Positions 42,671 through 51,498 of a stretch of 64,000 bases of DNA are shown here, piece by piece (the first letter of the stretch is position 1; each line of letters starts with the position of its first letter). Below the pieces are notes generated by a model. The model did no database searches. It worked only from the letters and a program-made list of their open reading frames with translations, and was not told the origin of the DNA. This stretch comes from Candidatus Nitrosopumilus sp. SW (GTDB taxonomy: Archaea; Thermoproteota; Nitrososphaeria; Nitrososphaerales; Nitrosopumilaceae). A program made the position numbers and the translations under genes. The stretch is from the NCBI RefSeq assembly GCF_006740685.1, contig NZ_CP035425.1:349687-413686 (forward strand), in the 5' to 3' direction.

Positions 42671-43354
42671 TTATTCGTAATTTGAGGTTCTTTGGGCTTG
42701 AAATTTGCCCCGAAATAGAAACGCCACAATAATGGTCCCCACAAAAGGAGCAGTCCAATATAACCACAAATCACTCAGAGTTCCAGATAATAAAGCAGGA
42801 GCAAGTGCTCTTGCAGGATTCATAGAAGCACCAGAGATGAATGCTAAAAACAAAATATCCAATCCAACAATACCTCCAATTGCAACACCACTAAATCCTC
42901 TCAATCCTTTTGTGTATACAACATAGAAAATCACTCCCATAAGCAATGCAGATGCCAATACTTCAACTGGAAAAATCAAAGATAATGAAAAATCATAGTT
43001 GGGTGCATTTGCACCAAGATTTGCTTTCTCACCAATTACTTTGAGAACAAACAACGAACCTAACAATGCACCAATAATTTCTGCTGCAAAATAATATAGA
43101 ATCTGAATTTTTGTAATGTGGCCTGTGATATAATATCCAATAGTTACTGCAGGATTAAAGTGAGCTAGAGAGATTTTTCCAAAAGAATAGACACCAATTA
43201 GCAATGCAACAAATGGTGCAACTGCTGCAAAAGGAATTCCTAATTGTCCATCAAAAAATTCTGCATCATAAACAATAGATCCTGTTGCAAATACAACAAG
43301 AATGAATGTTCCAATTAACTCTACAGTAAAAATTTGTAAATTAGAATAAGCCAT
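42671..43354 (-). CDS. Aquaporin (MIP family), possible arsenite/glycerol channel
   Basis: A 227-residue six-helix channel. Both NPA boxes are intact: 'AHFNPAVTIG' (about residues 64-73) and 'ASMNPARALAP' (about 177-187). It lies 3 bases downstream of an arsenate-reductase-like gene with an ArsR regulator just beyond. Aquaporins in bacterial ars operons (AqpS) export arsenite, so that function is plausible here; water or glycerol flux is the alternative. The selectivity-filter residues cannot be judged by eye. Confidence 0.92.
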   Translation of the reverse strand: MAYSNLQIFTVELIGTFILVVFATGSIVYDAEFFDGQLGIPFAAVAPFVALLIGVYSFGKISLAHFNPAVTIGYYITGHITKIQILYYFAAEIIGALLGSLFVLKVIGEKANLGANAPNYDFSLSLIFPVEVLASALLMGVIFYVVYTKGLRGFSGVAIGGIVGLDILFLAFISGASMNPARALAPALLSGTLSDLWLYWTAPFVGTIIVAFLFRGKFQAQRTSNYE

Positions 43355-43357
43355 TTT

Positions 43358-43756
43358 TTATTTCTCAAGAGATTCAATTAATTGTAAAACTTTTTTTAAA
43401 ATTTGATCACGAATCTCCCTAACATCATCAATTGGTTTTTCTTTAGGGTCAGAGATATTCCAATCAAGGACCTCATTTACAAATAACGCAGGGCATGATT
43501 CTTTATCCATACACCCCATGTTGATTGTTTTTAACGAAGTCTCAATCATTTCATTAGAAAGATTCTTTGGAGATTGTTGCATCATGTCAATTCCAATTTC
43601 TTTCATCACCTCAACAACTATTGGATTTAGTTGAGAAGAAGGGGCAGTACCTGCACTAATTACATCATATTTTGAGGGAGCATATTTTCGAAAAAATGCC
43701 TCAGCCATCTGGCTTCTACCGGCATTTTCTACGCATACAAACAGCACATTTTCCAC
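43358..43756 (-). CDS. arsC: Arsenate reductase (LMW-phosphatase/thioredoxin type)
   Basis: A 132-residue protein of the low-molecular-weight tyrosine phosphatase fold. The P-loop is 'VCVENAGRSQMAEAF' (CX5R). A Cys pair in 'MGCMDKESCPALF' (C-x5-C) matches the resolving cysteines of thioredoxin-coupled ArsC, and 'WNISDPKEKPID' has the general-acid Asp. GTG 43756 is chosen because a TATA box (43776-43785) is centred 25 bases upstream; a TTG at 43774 lies next to the box. It neighbours aquaporin and ArsR genes. Confidence 0.9.
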   Translation of the reverse strand: MENVLFVCVENAGRSQMAEAFFRKYAPSKYDVISAGTAPSSQLNPIVVEVMKEIGIDMMQQSPKNLSNEMIETSLKTINMGCMDKESCPALFVNEVLDWNISDPKEKPIDDVREIRDQILKKVLQLIESLEK

Positions 43757-43775
43757 ACTATCACATAAATACAAG

Positions 43776-43785
43776 TTTATATAAA
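43776..43785 (-). promoter_or_regulatory. TATA box in the arsC/arsR divergent region
   Basis: 'tttatataaa' (also near-palindromic on the other strand) is centred 25 bases upstream of the arsC GTG. It lies only about 17 bases before the arsR ATG, so both promoters overlap here and ArsR bound at this place could control both. Confidence 0.5.
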
Positions 43786-43796
43786 TTTAAATTGAT

Positions 43797-44096
43797 ATGA
43801 ATGGTGTTAGTCTCTTAAAGTGTATTTGTGATGAAACAAGATTTGAGATTCTAGAATTATTACAAAAAAACAAGGAATTATGCGTTAATGATTTTGTAGA
43901 AAAATTAGAAAAAGATCAACCACTAGTTTCACATCATCTCAAGACACTCAAAATATGCGGAATTGTAAAATCAAGAGATGAAGGAAAAAAGGCAATGTAT
44001 GCAATTTCAAATAATCAGTTATCAGAATTAATATCAAATGTCACAAATGCAAGCAAAAAGATGCCAGTTTTGTGTTCAGATGATTTTTGTTGTTAG
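43797..44096 (+). CDS. arsR: ArsR-family transcriptional regulator
   Basis: A 99-residue winged-helix repressor ('LLKCICDETRFEILELLQKNKELCVNDFVEKL...PLVSHHLKTLKICGIV'). In classical ArsR the arsenite site is CVCD in helix 3; here it reads 'ELCVND', so one Cys is missing. The C-terminus ends in '...CSDDFCC', which offers three extra thiols for a different metal site. It is divergent from arsC/aquaporin, which it probably controls. Its end overlaps sbtB by 4 bases, convergent. Confidence 0.92.
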   Translation: MNGVSLLKCICDETRFEILELLQKNKELCVNDFVEKLEKDQPLVSHHLKTLKICGIVKSRDEGKKAMYAISNNQLSELISNVTNASKKMPVLCSDDFCC

Positions 44097-44398
44097 AATT
44101 TTTCAGGTCGTAGTACACCAACATCACTAACATAAAGAACAATAGCAAAATTTGCAAACAGAGTTCGGGATATTTCTTCTACGACATCTTGTAATTTTTC
44201 TTCTCTTAGAATTACTTCAACTTTGACATTCTTTTCATTTTTTAATCCCTGTCCACGCAAACCACGGGCACCATTTCCATCAACCTCATAAGTGGTGTAT
44301 CCAGTAATTTCATGTTTTTTTAGAATTTCAATAATATTTTCTTGGGCTAAAATCTCACAGGTAATTGTTAATAGTTTGACATCGTATAGTTTCATCAT
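44093..44398 (-). CDS. sbtB: SbtB-like PII signalling protein
   Basis: A 101-residue PII-like protein. The signature is the T-loop/active region 'GYTTYEVDGNGARGLRGQG' (about residues 34-52), matching cyanobacterial SbtB ('GYT.YEG.G.GSRG.R'), which binds cAMP/AMP and gates the bicarbonate transporter SbtA. The gene overlaps the end of the sbtA-like gene by 44 bases, so the two must be expressed together. Nucleotide preference is unknown. Confidence 0.88.
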   Translation of the reverse strand: MMKLYDVKLLTITCEILAQENIIEILKKHEITGYTTYEVDGNGARGLRGQGLKNEKNVKVEVILREEKLQDVVEEISRTLFANFAIVLYVSDVGVLRPEKF

Positions 44399-45476
44399 AA
44401 TCCCCCGTAATGAAATTGAATAAGTCTATCGCTCCTTCACCAGAGTGAACAAGTGTAGATATGGTAAACAGGATTGGTAATGTGACAATGATGTTAAATG
44501 GAAATGTGATTCCTAAAGCAGATGTGATATACAAACTTGGTTTTGCTTGAGGAATGGCATGACGTAAAACTGCAGGAGCAGCAATAAAAGAAGCACTAGC
44601 CATGAGCAAACCAAACATGACTGCACCTCCCACGCTCAATCCTAGTGCAGTTGATACTAAAACACCAATTATGCCATTGAATAGAGGAATAATTATAGCA
44701 AATGCAGTAAGAAAAATACCCACTTTTTTGATATCATCTAATCTTTGACCAGCAATTATTCCCATTTCAATCATGAAAATCACTATTGCACCAGTAAACA
44801 TATCATCAAATACAATTTTGATTGGTTCAAATCCATCCTTGCCGATAATGTAACCAATCACAATACTACCAAGAAGAATAACAATTGCCTTTCCGGTAAT
44901 GGAATCGTGTAGGACTTTGGAGAGTTTTGTCTTTGTTTGGGTTAACCCAATATCGATTTCGGAGGGATCAGTATCTGAAAAAGACTGTTTCTTTGCCCTG
45001 ATCTGTTTTGCTACTGCCATATTTGTCATAAATATTGCTAGAATGAATGCAAGAGGTTCCAGTACTGCAAGAATTGCTGCAATGTATCCTTCAGACGACA
45101 CTCCTTGATTTTTCAAAAACGACAATCCAACAGAAAAGTGTACTGCACCTACTGCACCATAAGTTGATGCTAGTGCGTAAGAATCAAAGAGATTGAATTT
45201 TCCTAATCGTCTAAGAATTTGATAGTGATTTAACGTAAACAACAATGACAATCCAATTGCAACAAACATTGGAATCAACATATTTTCAAATCCAGTGTTG
45301 CGCATCTCAATTCCTCCATGAAGACCAATTGCAGCTAAAAGATAGATAGGTAAGAATTCAGAAATCGCTTCAGGAATCTTCAAGTCAGATTTTATTCGAG
45401 CTGCAATAATTCCAAACAAGAAGAAAAGAATTATCGGAGTAAGAAGATTAGCTTGTATTAATTCTAGAATTTCCAT
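44355..45476 (-). CDS. sbtA: SbtA-type sodium-dependent bicarbonate transporter
   Basis: A 373-residue membrane protein with about ten helices in two inverted halves. SbtA signatures are 'LPIYLLAAIGLHGGIEM' (about 43-59), 'ASTYGAVGAVHFSVGLSFL' (about 107-125), 'MASASFIAAPAVLRHAIPQAKPSLY' (about 296-320) and 'ALGITFPFNI'. SbtA imports HCO3- with Na+ in cyanobacteria; an autotrophic ammonia oxidiser using bicarbonate-fixing carboxylases would benefit from it (inference). It is coupled to sbtB. Confidence 0.9.
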   Translation of the reverse strand: MEILELIQANLLTPIILFFLFGIIAARIKSDLKIPEAISEFLPIYLLAAIGLHGGIEMRNTGFENMLIPMFVAIGLSLLFTLNHYQILRRLGKFNLFDSYALASTYGAVGAVHFSVGLSFLKNQGVSSEGYIAAILAVLEPLAFILAIFMTNMAVAKQIRAKKQSFSDTDPSEIDIGLTQTKTKLSKVLHDSITGKAIVILLGSIVIGYIIGKDGFEPIKIVFDDMFTGAIVIFMIEMGIIAGQRLDDIKKVGIFLTAFAIIIPLFNGIIGVLVSTALGLSVGGAVMFGLLMASASFIAAPAVLRHAIPQAKPSLYITSALGITFPFNIIVTLPILFTISTLVHSGEGAIDLFNFITGDYDETIRCQTINNYL

Positions 45477-45520
45477 GAAGATATTTCAGCCAAATTGTGC
45501 TTGAATAAAAATGAAAAGAA

Positions 45521-46513
45521 TTAGACAGAGATGAAAAGATGAATCAAGTAAGTGAATCCAATTCCAAATGCTGCAGCACCAGGAATAGTGATTATCCATG
45601 CATAAATGATTTGTTTGCCTACTTTCCATCGTACAGCACGTTTTCTTCTAGCAGCTGCTGAGCCCATAATAGTTCCAGTAATTGCATGAGTAGTACTTGC
45701 AGGAATTCCAAAATATGCAAATATTGCAAGCATTAGACCTCCACCAGTTTCAGCACAAAATCCCTGATATGGTCTTAATCTTGCAACTTTGACACCAAGT
45801 GTTTTGATAACTTTGTATCCACCAAAGAAGGTTCCCAATCCCATAGCTGTAGCAGCAGCAAGAATTACCCAAATAGGCATTTCAAATTCTTCCATAAATC
45901 CTGTTGAGACTAAAATTAAAACAATTATTCCCATAGTCTTTTGTCCATCATTTGCACCATGAGTTAAAGCAAACCAACCTGAAGAAATTATTTGTAATTT
46001 ACCAAAAGTTTTGTTTACAATAGCCGGCCGTCTGCTTGCAAAAATAGTAATTATTAATCCAGTTAAAAGTAAACCAAAAATTATCCCACCTATTGGCGCA
46101 ATGACAATTCCTGCAAAAACTTTGGTCAATCCACCATAAACTAGTTTTTCAAAACCTAATCCAGCTATTCCTGCACCCATTATTCCACCAACAAGAGAGT
46201 GACTATTTGATATGGGCAATCCAAAGTAAGTACAAACTGTACTCCAAGTAATCGCACCTGCAAGTCCTCCAATTATCATATAGATTGTAATGTCATCCAT
46301 GCTGACAATTCCTTTTGCAATGGTAGATGCTACTGCAACACCAAAAATAAAAGGTCCAACAAAATTTGCAACAGCGGACAAAGTAACTGCATGTAGAGGT
46401 TTGAGAACACGGGTTCCAATTACAGTTGCAACAGAGTTAGCAGAATCGTTGAATCCGTTAACAAAATCAAAGATTAAGGCGACAATTATTGCACCAATTG
46501 CTAACTCTAACAT
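45521..46513 (-). CDS. pit: Inorganic phosphate transporter, PiT family
   Basis: A 330-residue transporter with about ten helices. The PiT repeat motif occurs twice: 'DFVNGFNDSANSVATVIGTR' (about residues 16-35) and 'FALTHGANDGQKTMGIIVL' (about 185-203); 'YFGIPASTTHAITGTIMGS' is also typical. It imports phosphate with H+ or Na+. The upstream DUF47 gene, 8 bases away, is its usual partner. Confidence 0.95.
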   Translation of the reverse strand: MLELAIGAIIVALIFDFVNGFNDSANSVATVIGTRVLKPLHAVTLSAVANFVGPFIFGVAVASTIAKGIVSMDDITIYMIIGGLAGAITWSTVCTYFGLPISNSHSLVGGIMGAGIAGLGFEKLVYGGLTKVFAGIVIAPIGGIIFGLLLTGLIITIFASRRPAIVNKTFGKLQIISSGWFALTHGANDGQKTMGIIVLILVSTGFMEEFEMPIWVILAAATAMGLGTFFGGYKVIKTLGVKVARLRPYQGFCAETGGGLMLAIFAYFGIPASTTHAITGTIMGSAAARRKRAVRWKVGKQIIYAWIITIPGAAAFGIGFTYLIHLFISV

Positions 46514-46521
46514 CTCATCAC

Positions 46522-47151
46522 CTAGGTATATTTCAAAACAATATCTTCAACCACATCAGCTACATCAACACATCTGTCTGATGCAGTTTCTATGGATTCA
46601 TAGATATCTTTAAGTTTGATAATATGGATTGCATCATTGCTTTCAAATAATTCTTTAATTGCATCTCTATACAAATCATCAACTTTATGTTCAATATCAC
46701 TGGTGTTTCTACAGTGATCAATCATATCTTGTGGATTTTTTATGCGTTTTAGTTTTGATACCATATACTGAACCTCCTTTGTAGCTTTGTTAAGTTCTTC
46801 AACCATTGTTTGAGTAAAGGGTGGAGGAGATTCTATTTTGTAGCTGTACAACCTAGCAGCAATTCCATCGACAAAATCAATAACATCATCTATTTTTGAC
46901 GCTATTCTTTGCATATCTTCCCGATCTAAAGGAGTGATGAAAGTTTTGTTTAGTGCTGCAAAAATTTCACGAGTATAAACGTCGCCTTCACTTTCTAGTC
47001 GACGAACTTTTTCCATTTTTTCTAGGTTTCCTAAATCATTTAGATATTCAATCAATGCTTCAGAGGTTTCTACGGCCTTTGATGCCAAATCATTTAGAAT
47101 TGTTAGAATTTCATTTTCATTGGATTTTACCCAAGATAACCATTGTCCCAT
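46522..47151 (-). CDS. DUF47/PhoU-like accessory protein of the phosphate transporter
   Basis: A 209-residue all-helical PhoU-like protein (DUF47). 'VRRLESEGDVYTREIFAALNKTFITPLDREDMQRIASKIDDVIDFVDG' is the family core with the metal-binding 'E..xD' repeats. DUF47 proteins are encoded next to Pit transporters and are thought to regulate them. First gene of the DUF47-pit operon; a palindromic sequence lies about 53 bases upstream. Confidence 0.93.
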   Translation of the reverse strand: MGQWLSWVKSNENEILTILNDLASKAVETSEALIEYLNDLGNLEKMEKVRRLESEGDVYTREIFAALNKTFITPLDREDMQRIASKIDDVIDFVDGIAARLYSYKIESPPPFTQTMVEELNKATKEVQYMVSKLKRIKNPQDMIDHCRNTSDIEHKVDDLYRDAIKELFESNDAIHIIKLKDIYESIETASDRCVDVADVVEDIVLKYT

Positions 47152-47203
47152 AGTTTTGCAGATGTAATATTGGAATTAAGACTAGTGAACATACAAACTA
47201 TTG

Positions 47204-47220
47204 TTCTATATAGAAACATG
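47204..47220 (-). promoter_or_regulatory. Palindromic promoter element upstream of DUF47-pit
   Basis: TTCTATATAGAA is a 12-base palindrome extended by 'acatg'. The same 16-base sequence, inverted, occurs at 49003-49018 upstream of the exported three-repeat protein. It contains a TATA-like core, so it may be both TATA element and operator. Confidence 0.5.
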
Positions 47221-47230
47221 ATTCAAGACA

Positions 47231-47245
47231 GATCATAAAATGATC
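47231..47245. promoter_or_regulatory. Inverted repeat GATCAT-aaa-ATGATC
   Basis: A perfect 6-base-arm inverted repeat lies between the exported three-repeat protein and the DUF47 gene. It could be an operator for DUF47-pit or a weak hairpin terminator for the gene before it. Function not determined. Confidence 0.35.
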
Positions 47246-47295
47246 GTAAACATAGAAACTTTTCAATAGAAAAATAAAAGAAAAAAAGAGTGAGA

Positions 47296-48924
47296 TTACT
47301 CTACGTAAAATCCACGTTCCCAACGATCAGTGTTTCTAAGATCGTTTGAACTTATGTTGTCTGCTTTTTGTACTTCAAACATTGCATCATAGACTGGATT
47401 GTTTGGGGTGTATCCTTGGCATTCAAAGTCAAAAATATTCTCTAATGCAAATTTGTTTTTGACATAGCTTTCCTCAGTATTTGGATCTGTTTCAACAACA
47501 TAATCTGTTACTCTACAGTTAGAATAGTTGAATCCACGAATTACTTCACCATCAGATACAATTTCAACATCAATATCTGCAAGGTCTTTTAATGCAGTTC
47601 CCTTAACAGTTTGATATTTGATATTTTTATCTACGTAATTATACAGCATTGGATAATCACCTACAATTCCTCTCAATTCCAGTGTTGGAGCAACAGTTTT
47701 TCGTGTGAATTTTTGAGCAGCAACATCTTTGTCACCGTTTTCATTATCAACGTTTTCAGTTGTAGTCAACACTTCATTTTGTTTGAACATTGAGAATTCT
47801 ATTGTTTCAATGCCATTAGGGAAAGTAAATGTTGTAATTACATCTAAGCCTTGATCAGTGTTTTGCATAGATTCCATATAGACATTTGAGAGTTGGGTGA
47901 CTTTCCAAATAGGAGTGTCACCACGTAGTTCATCATAGTACATGTTAATTGGAGTTAGTCCAGAACATGTGAACCTCATGGTATTGACTACTACAAATCC
48001 ACTCTTTCCAGTAAAGCCTTCTTCTTTGTCAGAAACAGTATTAATTTGAGCATCACTGACAATACATTCTCTGAAATTAAATCCTCTTAGAGTTTCATCA
48101 CCATTTGAAAATTCTACCTTAGCGTCAAAATCTTCATTTGATGCATAAGAGGTTCCAGAGATTGCTCGTGCATTATCAATTACATCGAAAAGTAATGGAT
48201 AGTATTCCAAAATACCTTCAACTTCAAATTCTGCAACAACATTTTCAGATGAATCTTCATATGCTGAAACTAGATTAAACACAGGGAATTCAATTTTTTC
48301 TGCACCATCATCAAACATGAAAGTTACAGAAGTGCTTGTATCTTTTGCAAATGTAAATCCAGAGTCACCAAAATCAGTTAATGATTCTGTGGGCATTACA
48401 AATTCATTATTTGAATTTACACCACTACATACAAAGTCTATCTTATCAACAACTGCAAATCCAACTTCTTTGAAATAGCTCTCATAATCATTTGAATCCA
48501 AAGTTTCAACTTGATAATTATCAACTCTACAGTTGTTATAATCAAGAGATACTATAGACTCGCCATCTTTCATAAAATTAGCATCAACATCAAAGTATTT
48601 CATTTGATAATCAAATGCTGCATTTGAGAATCTGTATTTGTATGCCTCATCCATTGCTTCATGCAATAATGGAGATTTTGTAACAGTTCCTTCTACTGAA
48701 AATGATACTCCAGAGTCATCTACAAAGTTTTCACCCATATCAAAGACAGGAAAAGAATGTACCTCAACGCCATCTCTAAAGGTAAAAGTTAGTACTGGGA
48801 CAACATCACCGATCATTTTGTATTCTCTGTCTTCTGCAAATACATTAGAAGTTCCAAATGATGCAAATGCAATTGTTGCAATAATGCTAAACACTGCAAT
48901 GTTTTGTACGTTTTTGAAAGTCAT
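47296..48924 (-). CDS. Exported protein with three internal repeats
   Basis: A 542-residue secreted protein; signal peptide about residues 1-30 ('IAVFSIIATIAFASFGTSNVFA'). Three repeats of roughly 160-180 residues each contain 'TFxFxDGxExxxFPxF', a 'VEGxxxxxPLL' strand, 'GFNxxxCxV' and 'FxCxGxxPxN', giving two conserved Cys per repeat, probably disulfide-bonded. No membrane anchor is visible. I do not recognise the family; it looks like a thaumarchaeal cell-surface protein. A palindromic promoter element shared with DUF47-pit lies upstream. Confidence 0.8.
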   Translation of the reverse strand: MTFKNVQNIAVFSIIATIAFASFGTSNVFAEDREYKMIGDVVPVLTFTFRDGVEVHSFPVFDMGENFVDDSGVSFSVEGTVTKSPLLHEAMDEAYKYRFSNAAFDYQMKYFDVDANFMKDGESIVSLDYNNCRVDNYQVETLDSNDYESYFKEVGFAVVDKIDFVCSGVNSNNEFVMPTESLTDFGDSGFTFAKDTSTSVTFMFDDGAEKIEFPVFNLVSAYEDSSENVVAEFEVEGILEYYPLLFDVIDNARAISGTSYASNEDFDAKVEFSNGDETLRGFNFRECIVSDAQINTVSDKEEGFTGKSGFVVVNTMRFTCSGLTPINMYYDELRGDTPIWKVTQLSNVYMESMQNTDQGLDVITTFTFPNGIETIEFSMFKQNEVLTTTENVDNENGDKDVAAQKFTRKTVAPTLELRGIVGDYPMLYNYVDKNIKYQTVKGTALKDLADIDVEIVSDGEVIRGFNYSNCRVTDYVVETDPNTEESYVKNKFALENIFDFECQGYTPNNPVYDAMFEVQKADNISSNDLRNTDRWERGFYVE

Positions 48925-49002
48925 TAATATGAAAAAGTGAAATTTTCATTATAAGTTGAATCATCATTCTCTATTTGTATAACAATGCAATAGATAGTCA
49001 AC

Positions 49003-49019
49003 ATGTTTCTATATAGAAA
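49003..49019 (-). promoter_or_regulatory. Palindromic promoter element upstream of the three-repeat protein
   Basis: TTTCTATATAGAAA (49006-49019) is a 14-base perfect palindrome about 82 bases before the start codon. It matches the element at 47204-47220 in inverted orientation, which suggests a shared regulator. Confidence 0.5.
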
Positions 49020-49066
49020 ATAGCTTCAAAGACATTCTAAATCAATAGAATAAGTATTAAGAAAAA

Positions 49067-50644
49067 TTATTCATTACAGTTTAGAAAGATGTTTTCTTTA
49101 GAATCATAGCAGTTGTCATTCTCAGAACCGCCATCAAGTACATCAGAGCCGGCTCCACCATAAATTACATCAAATCCTGAATCTCCTTTAAGAATGTCAT
49201 GACCTCCGTTTCCACTAATGGTGTCATATCCATCATTACCATATACAACATCATCACCACCTCCACCAAAGATGCAGTCATTTCCTTCCATACCACTAAT
49301 GATATCATTTCCTTCTAATCCAAAGATTAGATCATCACCAGAAGTTCCCTGAAGAACATCATTATCATCAGTTCCAATTATCATGTTGTAATCAGAGTAG
49401 ATGTTTCCACATGCAAAGACTGTGATGTTTTGATAATCTTCAGATGTATTTCCAGCATTATCAAATGCAATCCATGTTACCTTGCTTACACCCAAAGAGA
49501 ATGCCTCAGGAGCATTATTCAAAATTGTTTTAATTCCACTGTGTAAATCCTCAGCAATTGCATCACCTATTGATACAGGAGTAAATAGATCAGTTGCCTC
49601 TAATTTTATGTCACTTGGAGCCATAATTACAGGATCAATGTCATCAAATTCATATCCTTCAGTTATTTCTGGAACAATAATTTCTGTTGTATGAATAATT
49701 TTTGTTTCATCATAAAAGGGGGTTTCAAATGATTTTATTTTATGTGCAGCAGAATCCACTACCAATAATTCACCATGAAATCCCAATGCAATATCGGTTG
49801 GATCAACAAAAGAATTTCCAAATGGTCCTAGTTGTTCAAATATATCTAAACGTAAATCGTCATCAAGTTCAAGATGCAAAACTCTATTGTCTGCAGAGTT
49901 TATGACAAAAATTTTTCCATCAAAATCAACAGTGATTCCTTCAGGAGCAAAGACATAGTTTGTACTACGTAGTGGATAAGATTCAATCAAAATTCCATCA
50001 GAAGTAAATTTTTCAATTTTACGATTTCCCTTATCTGTAACATAGACATTTCCATTCTCATCAACTGCAATTCCAGTTAAAATAAGAAATTGATCATGAT
50101 TCATACCACCAGAACCAAAAGACAATACAAATTCACCATCTGTGGTGAATTTCTGAATTCTGTAATTATCAGCATCTACAACATATACAAAATTAGAGTC
50201 TACTGCAATATCTTTAGGAGATTTTAATTCACCTTCATTATTACCATATTTTCCCCATTCATCTACAAAGATTCCATCAAGTGTAAATTTTTGAATTTTA
50301 TGCAAGTTTTGATCTGCAACATAAACAAAATCAGAATCAACTGCGACACCAGAAGGATGATGAAATTGACCTGATAATTTTCCACTTTCTCCAAAGTTAA
50401 GAATGAATTCACCAGAACTAGAGAATTTTTGAATGCGTTTATTTCCTAAATCACTAATGTATGAATTTCCTTCAGCATCAACTGCGATAAATTGAGGGTA
50501 TGAAAGATGGCCAGGAGTTGAGATTCCAAACTCGCCCCATTCGGCAAGAAAATCATAATCACCTGATGCAAATGAAGGAGTCATAGTACCAGATATCAAA
50601 ATTACTGAAAGAATTATTGTGATTACAGGTACTGTGTTCAACAA
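49067..50644 (-). CDS. Exported NHL-repeat protein with RTX-type calcium-binding C-terminus
   Basis: A 525-residue secreted protein. After a signal peptide (about 1-27) come six NHL repeats ('PQFIAVDAEGNSYISDLGNKRIQKFSSSGEF' type) forming a propeller, then a short HYR-like region ('FSLGVSKVTWIAFDNAGNTSE') and about eight nonapeptide RTX turns ('GLEGNDIISGMEGNDCIFGGGGDD'), ending with two Cys. RTX turns bind Ca2+ outside the cell. Role probably surface binding or adhesion; no enzymatic residue seen. Confidence 0.9.
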   Translation of the reverse strand: MLNTVPVITIILSVILISGTMTPSFASGDYDFLAEWGEFGISTPGHLSYPQFIAVDAEGNSYISDLGNKRIQKFSSSGEFILNFGESGKLSGQFHHPSGVAVDSDFVYVADQNLHKIQKFTLDGIFVDEWGKYGNNEGELKSPKDIAVDSNFVYVVDADNYRIQKFTTDGEFVLSFGSGGMNHDQFLILTGIAVDENGNVYVTDKGNRKIEKFTSDGILIESYPLRSTNYVFAPEGITVDFDGKIFVINSADNRVLHLELDDDLRLDIFEQLGPFGNSFVDPTDIALGFHGELLVVDSAAHKIKSFETPFYDETKIIHTTEIIVPEITEGYEFDDIDPVIMAPSDIKLEATDLFTPVSIGDAIAEDLHSGIKTILNNAPEAFSLGVSKVTWIAFDNAGNTSEDYQNITVFACGNIYSDYNMIIGTDDNDVLQGTSGDDLIFGLEGNDIISGMEGNDCIFGGGGDDVVYGNDGYDTISGNGGHDILKGDSGFDVIYGGAGSDVLDGGSENDNCYDSKENIFLNCNE

Positions 50645-50712
50645 ATAGTAATCTCAAAATTTCTCAAAGATTAACAGAGTGAACAATTGTTTGATTTTTT
50701 GTCAACTTTATC

Positions 50713-51498
50713 TCAAAACGGTTTGTTTACTTCACGTGTAAACACATAGCTTGCAAGACCTACCATCACCAATACAAAGACAAAGATAATTCCAAGGCTA
50801 AGAAAAACAGACACCCCACCTTCAGACACACCGGTCATCATCTCTCGTACAAGCAAAACAGTATAGGTTACAGGGTTTAGTTTTGCGACAGTTGCAAGCC
50901 AATTTGGAAGTAATTCCAGAGGAAACAAAGCAGGGCTTAGCATAAACAAAGGCATGCCAAGGAAATTGATAATTCCCCAAAAAGTTTCCTGAGATTTTGC
51001 AGTGGCTGCAACCATTACAGAGATTCCAGAAAATCCTAAAGAAAACAAAATTACAATTGCCATAATTGGTGCAATCATGATTGGGTTTGGAAATGTTACA
51101 CCAATTGCCAAAGCAATTCCCAAAATCAAACTAGCTTGCAAGGCCGCAATTAATGATATTGCAGACATTTTTCCTAGTGCAATTGCAGAACGAGAAATTG
51201 GAGATGTTAATGCCTTATTCATAAAACCATAACGTCTATCCCACAAAGTATTGACACCACCAAAGATACTAGTAAAAATTGCAGTAAGTATAATGACACC
51301 AGGTGCCATAAATTCAATGTATTCACCTTCAAAACCAACTGACTGAATTAGTGGTTGAGTTCCTGAAAAGGTATTTCCAATAACTATTATCCAAATTGCA
51401 GGTTGTATCAGTCTAATTAAAACACCACTTCGAGATTTTTTGTATCTCTTGAGTTCTCTCCAAAAAATCGTATAGGTATCATACATCAAAGTATTCAT
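50713..51498 (-). CDS. ABC-2 type transporter permease (DrrB-like)
   Basis: A 261-residue permease with six helices and the ABC-2 motif 'LTSPISRSAIALGKMSAISLIAA' then 'NFLGMPLFMLSPALFPLELLPNWL'. It pairs with the ATPase gene, overlapping by 4 bases. The family exports drugs, lipids or polysaccharides; substrate unknown. Arg/Lys-rich N-terminus is cytoplasmic. Confidence 0.92.
   Translation of the reverse strand: MNTLMYDTYTIFWRELKRYKKSRSGVLIRLIQPAIWIIVIGNTFSGTQPLIQSVGFEGEYIEFMAPGVIILTAIFTSIFGGVNTLWDRRYGFMNKALTSPISRSAIALGKMSAISLIAALQASLILGIALAIGVTFPNPIMIAPIMAIVILFSLGFSGISVMVAATAKSQETFWGIINFLGMPLFMLSPALFPLELLPNWLATVAKLNPVTYTVLLVREMMTGVSEGGVSVFLSLGIIFVFVLVMVGLASYVFTREVNKPF

Noticed and set aside
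42646-42774. N-terminal extension of hemL
   Set aside because: The extra residues overlap the aquaporin gene, are hydrophobic and not family-like; TTG 42645 gives the normal length.
48950-49000. ATGATGA on the minus strand near the three-repeat protein as a C/D RNA
   Set aside because: No CTGA partner box; it lies in the promoter/leader of that gene.
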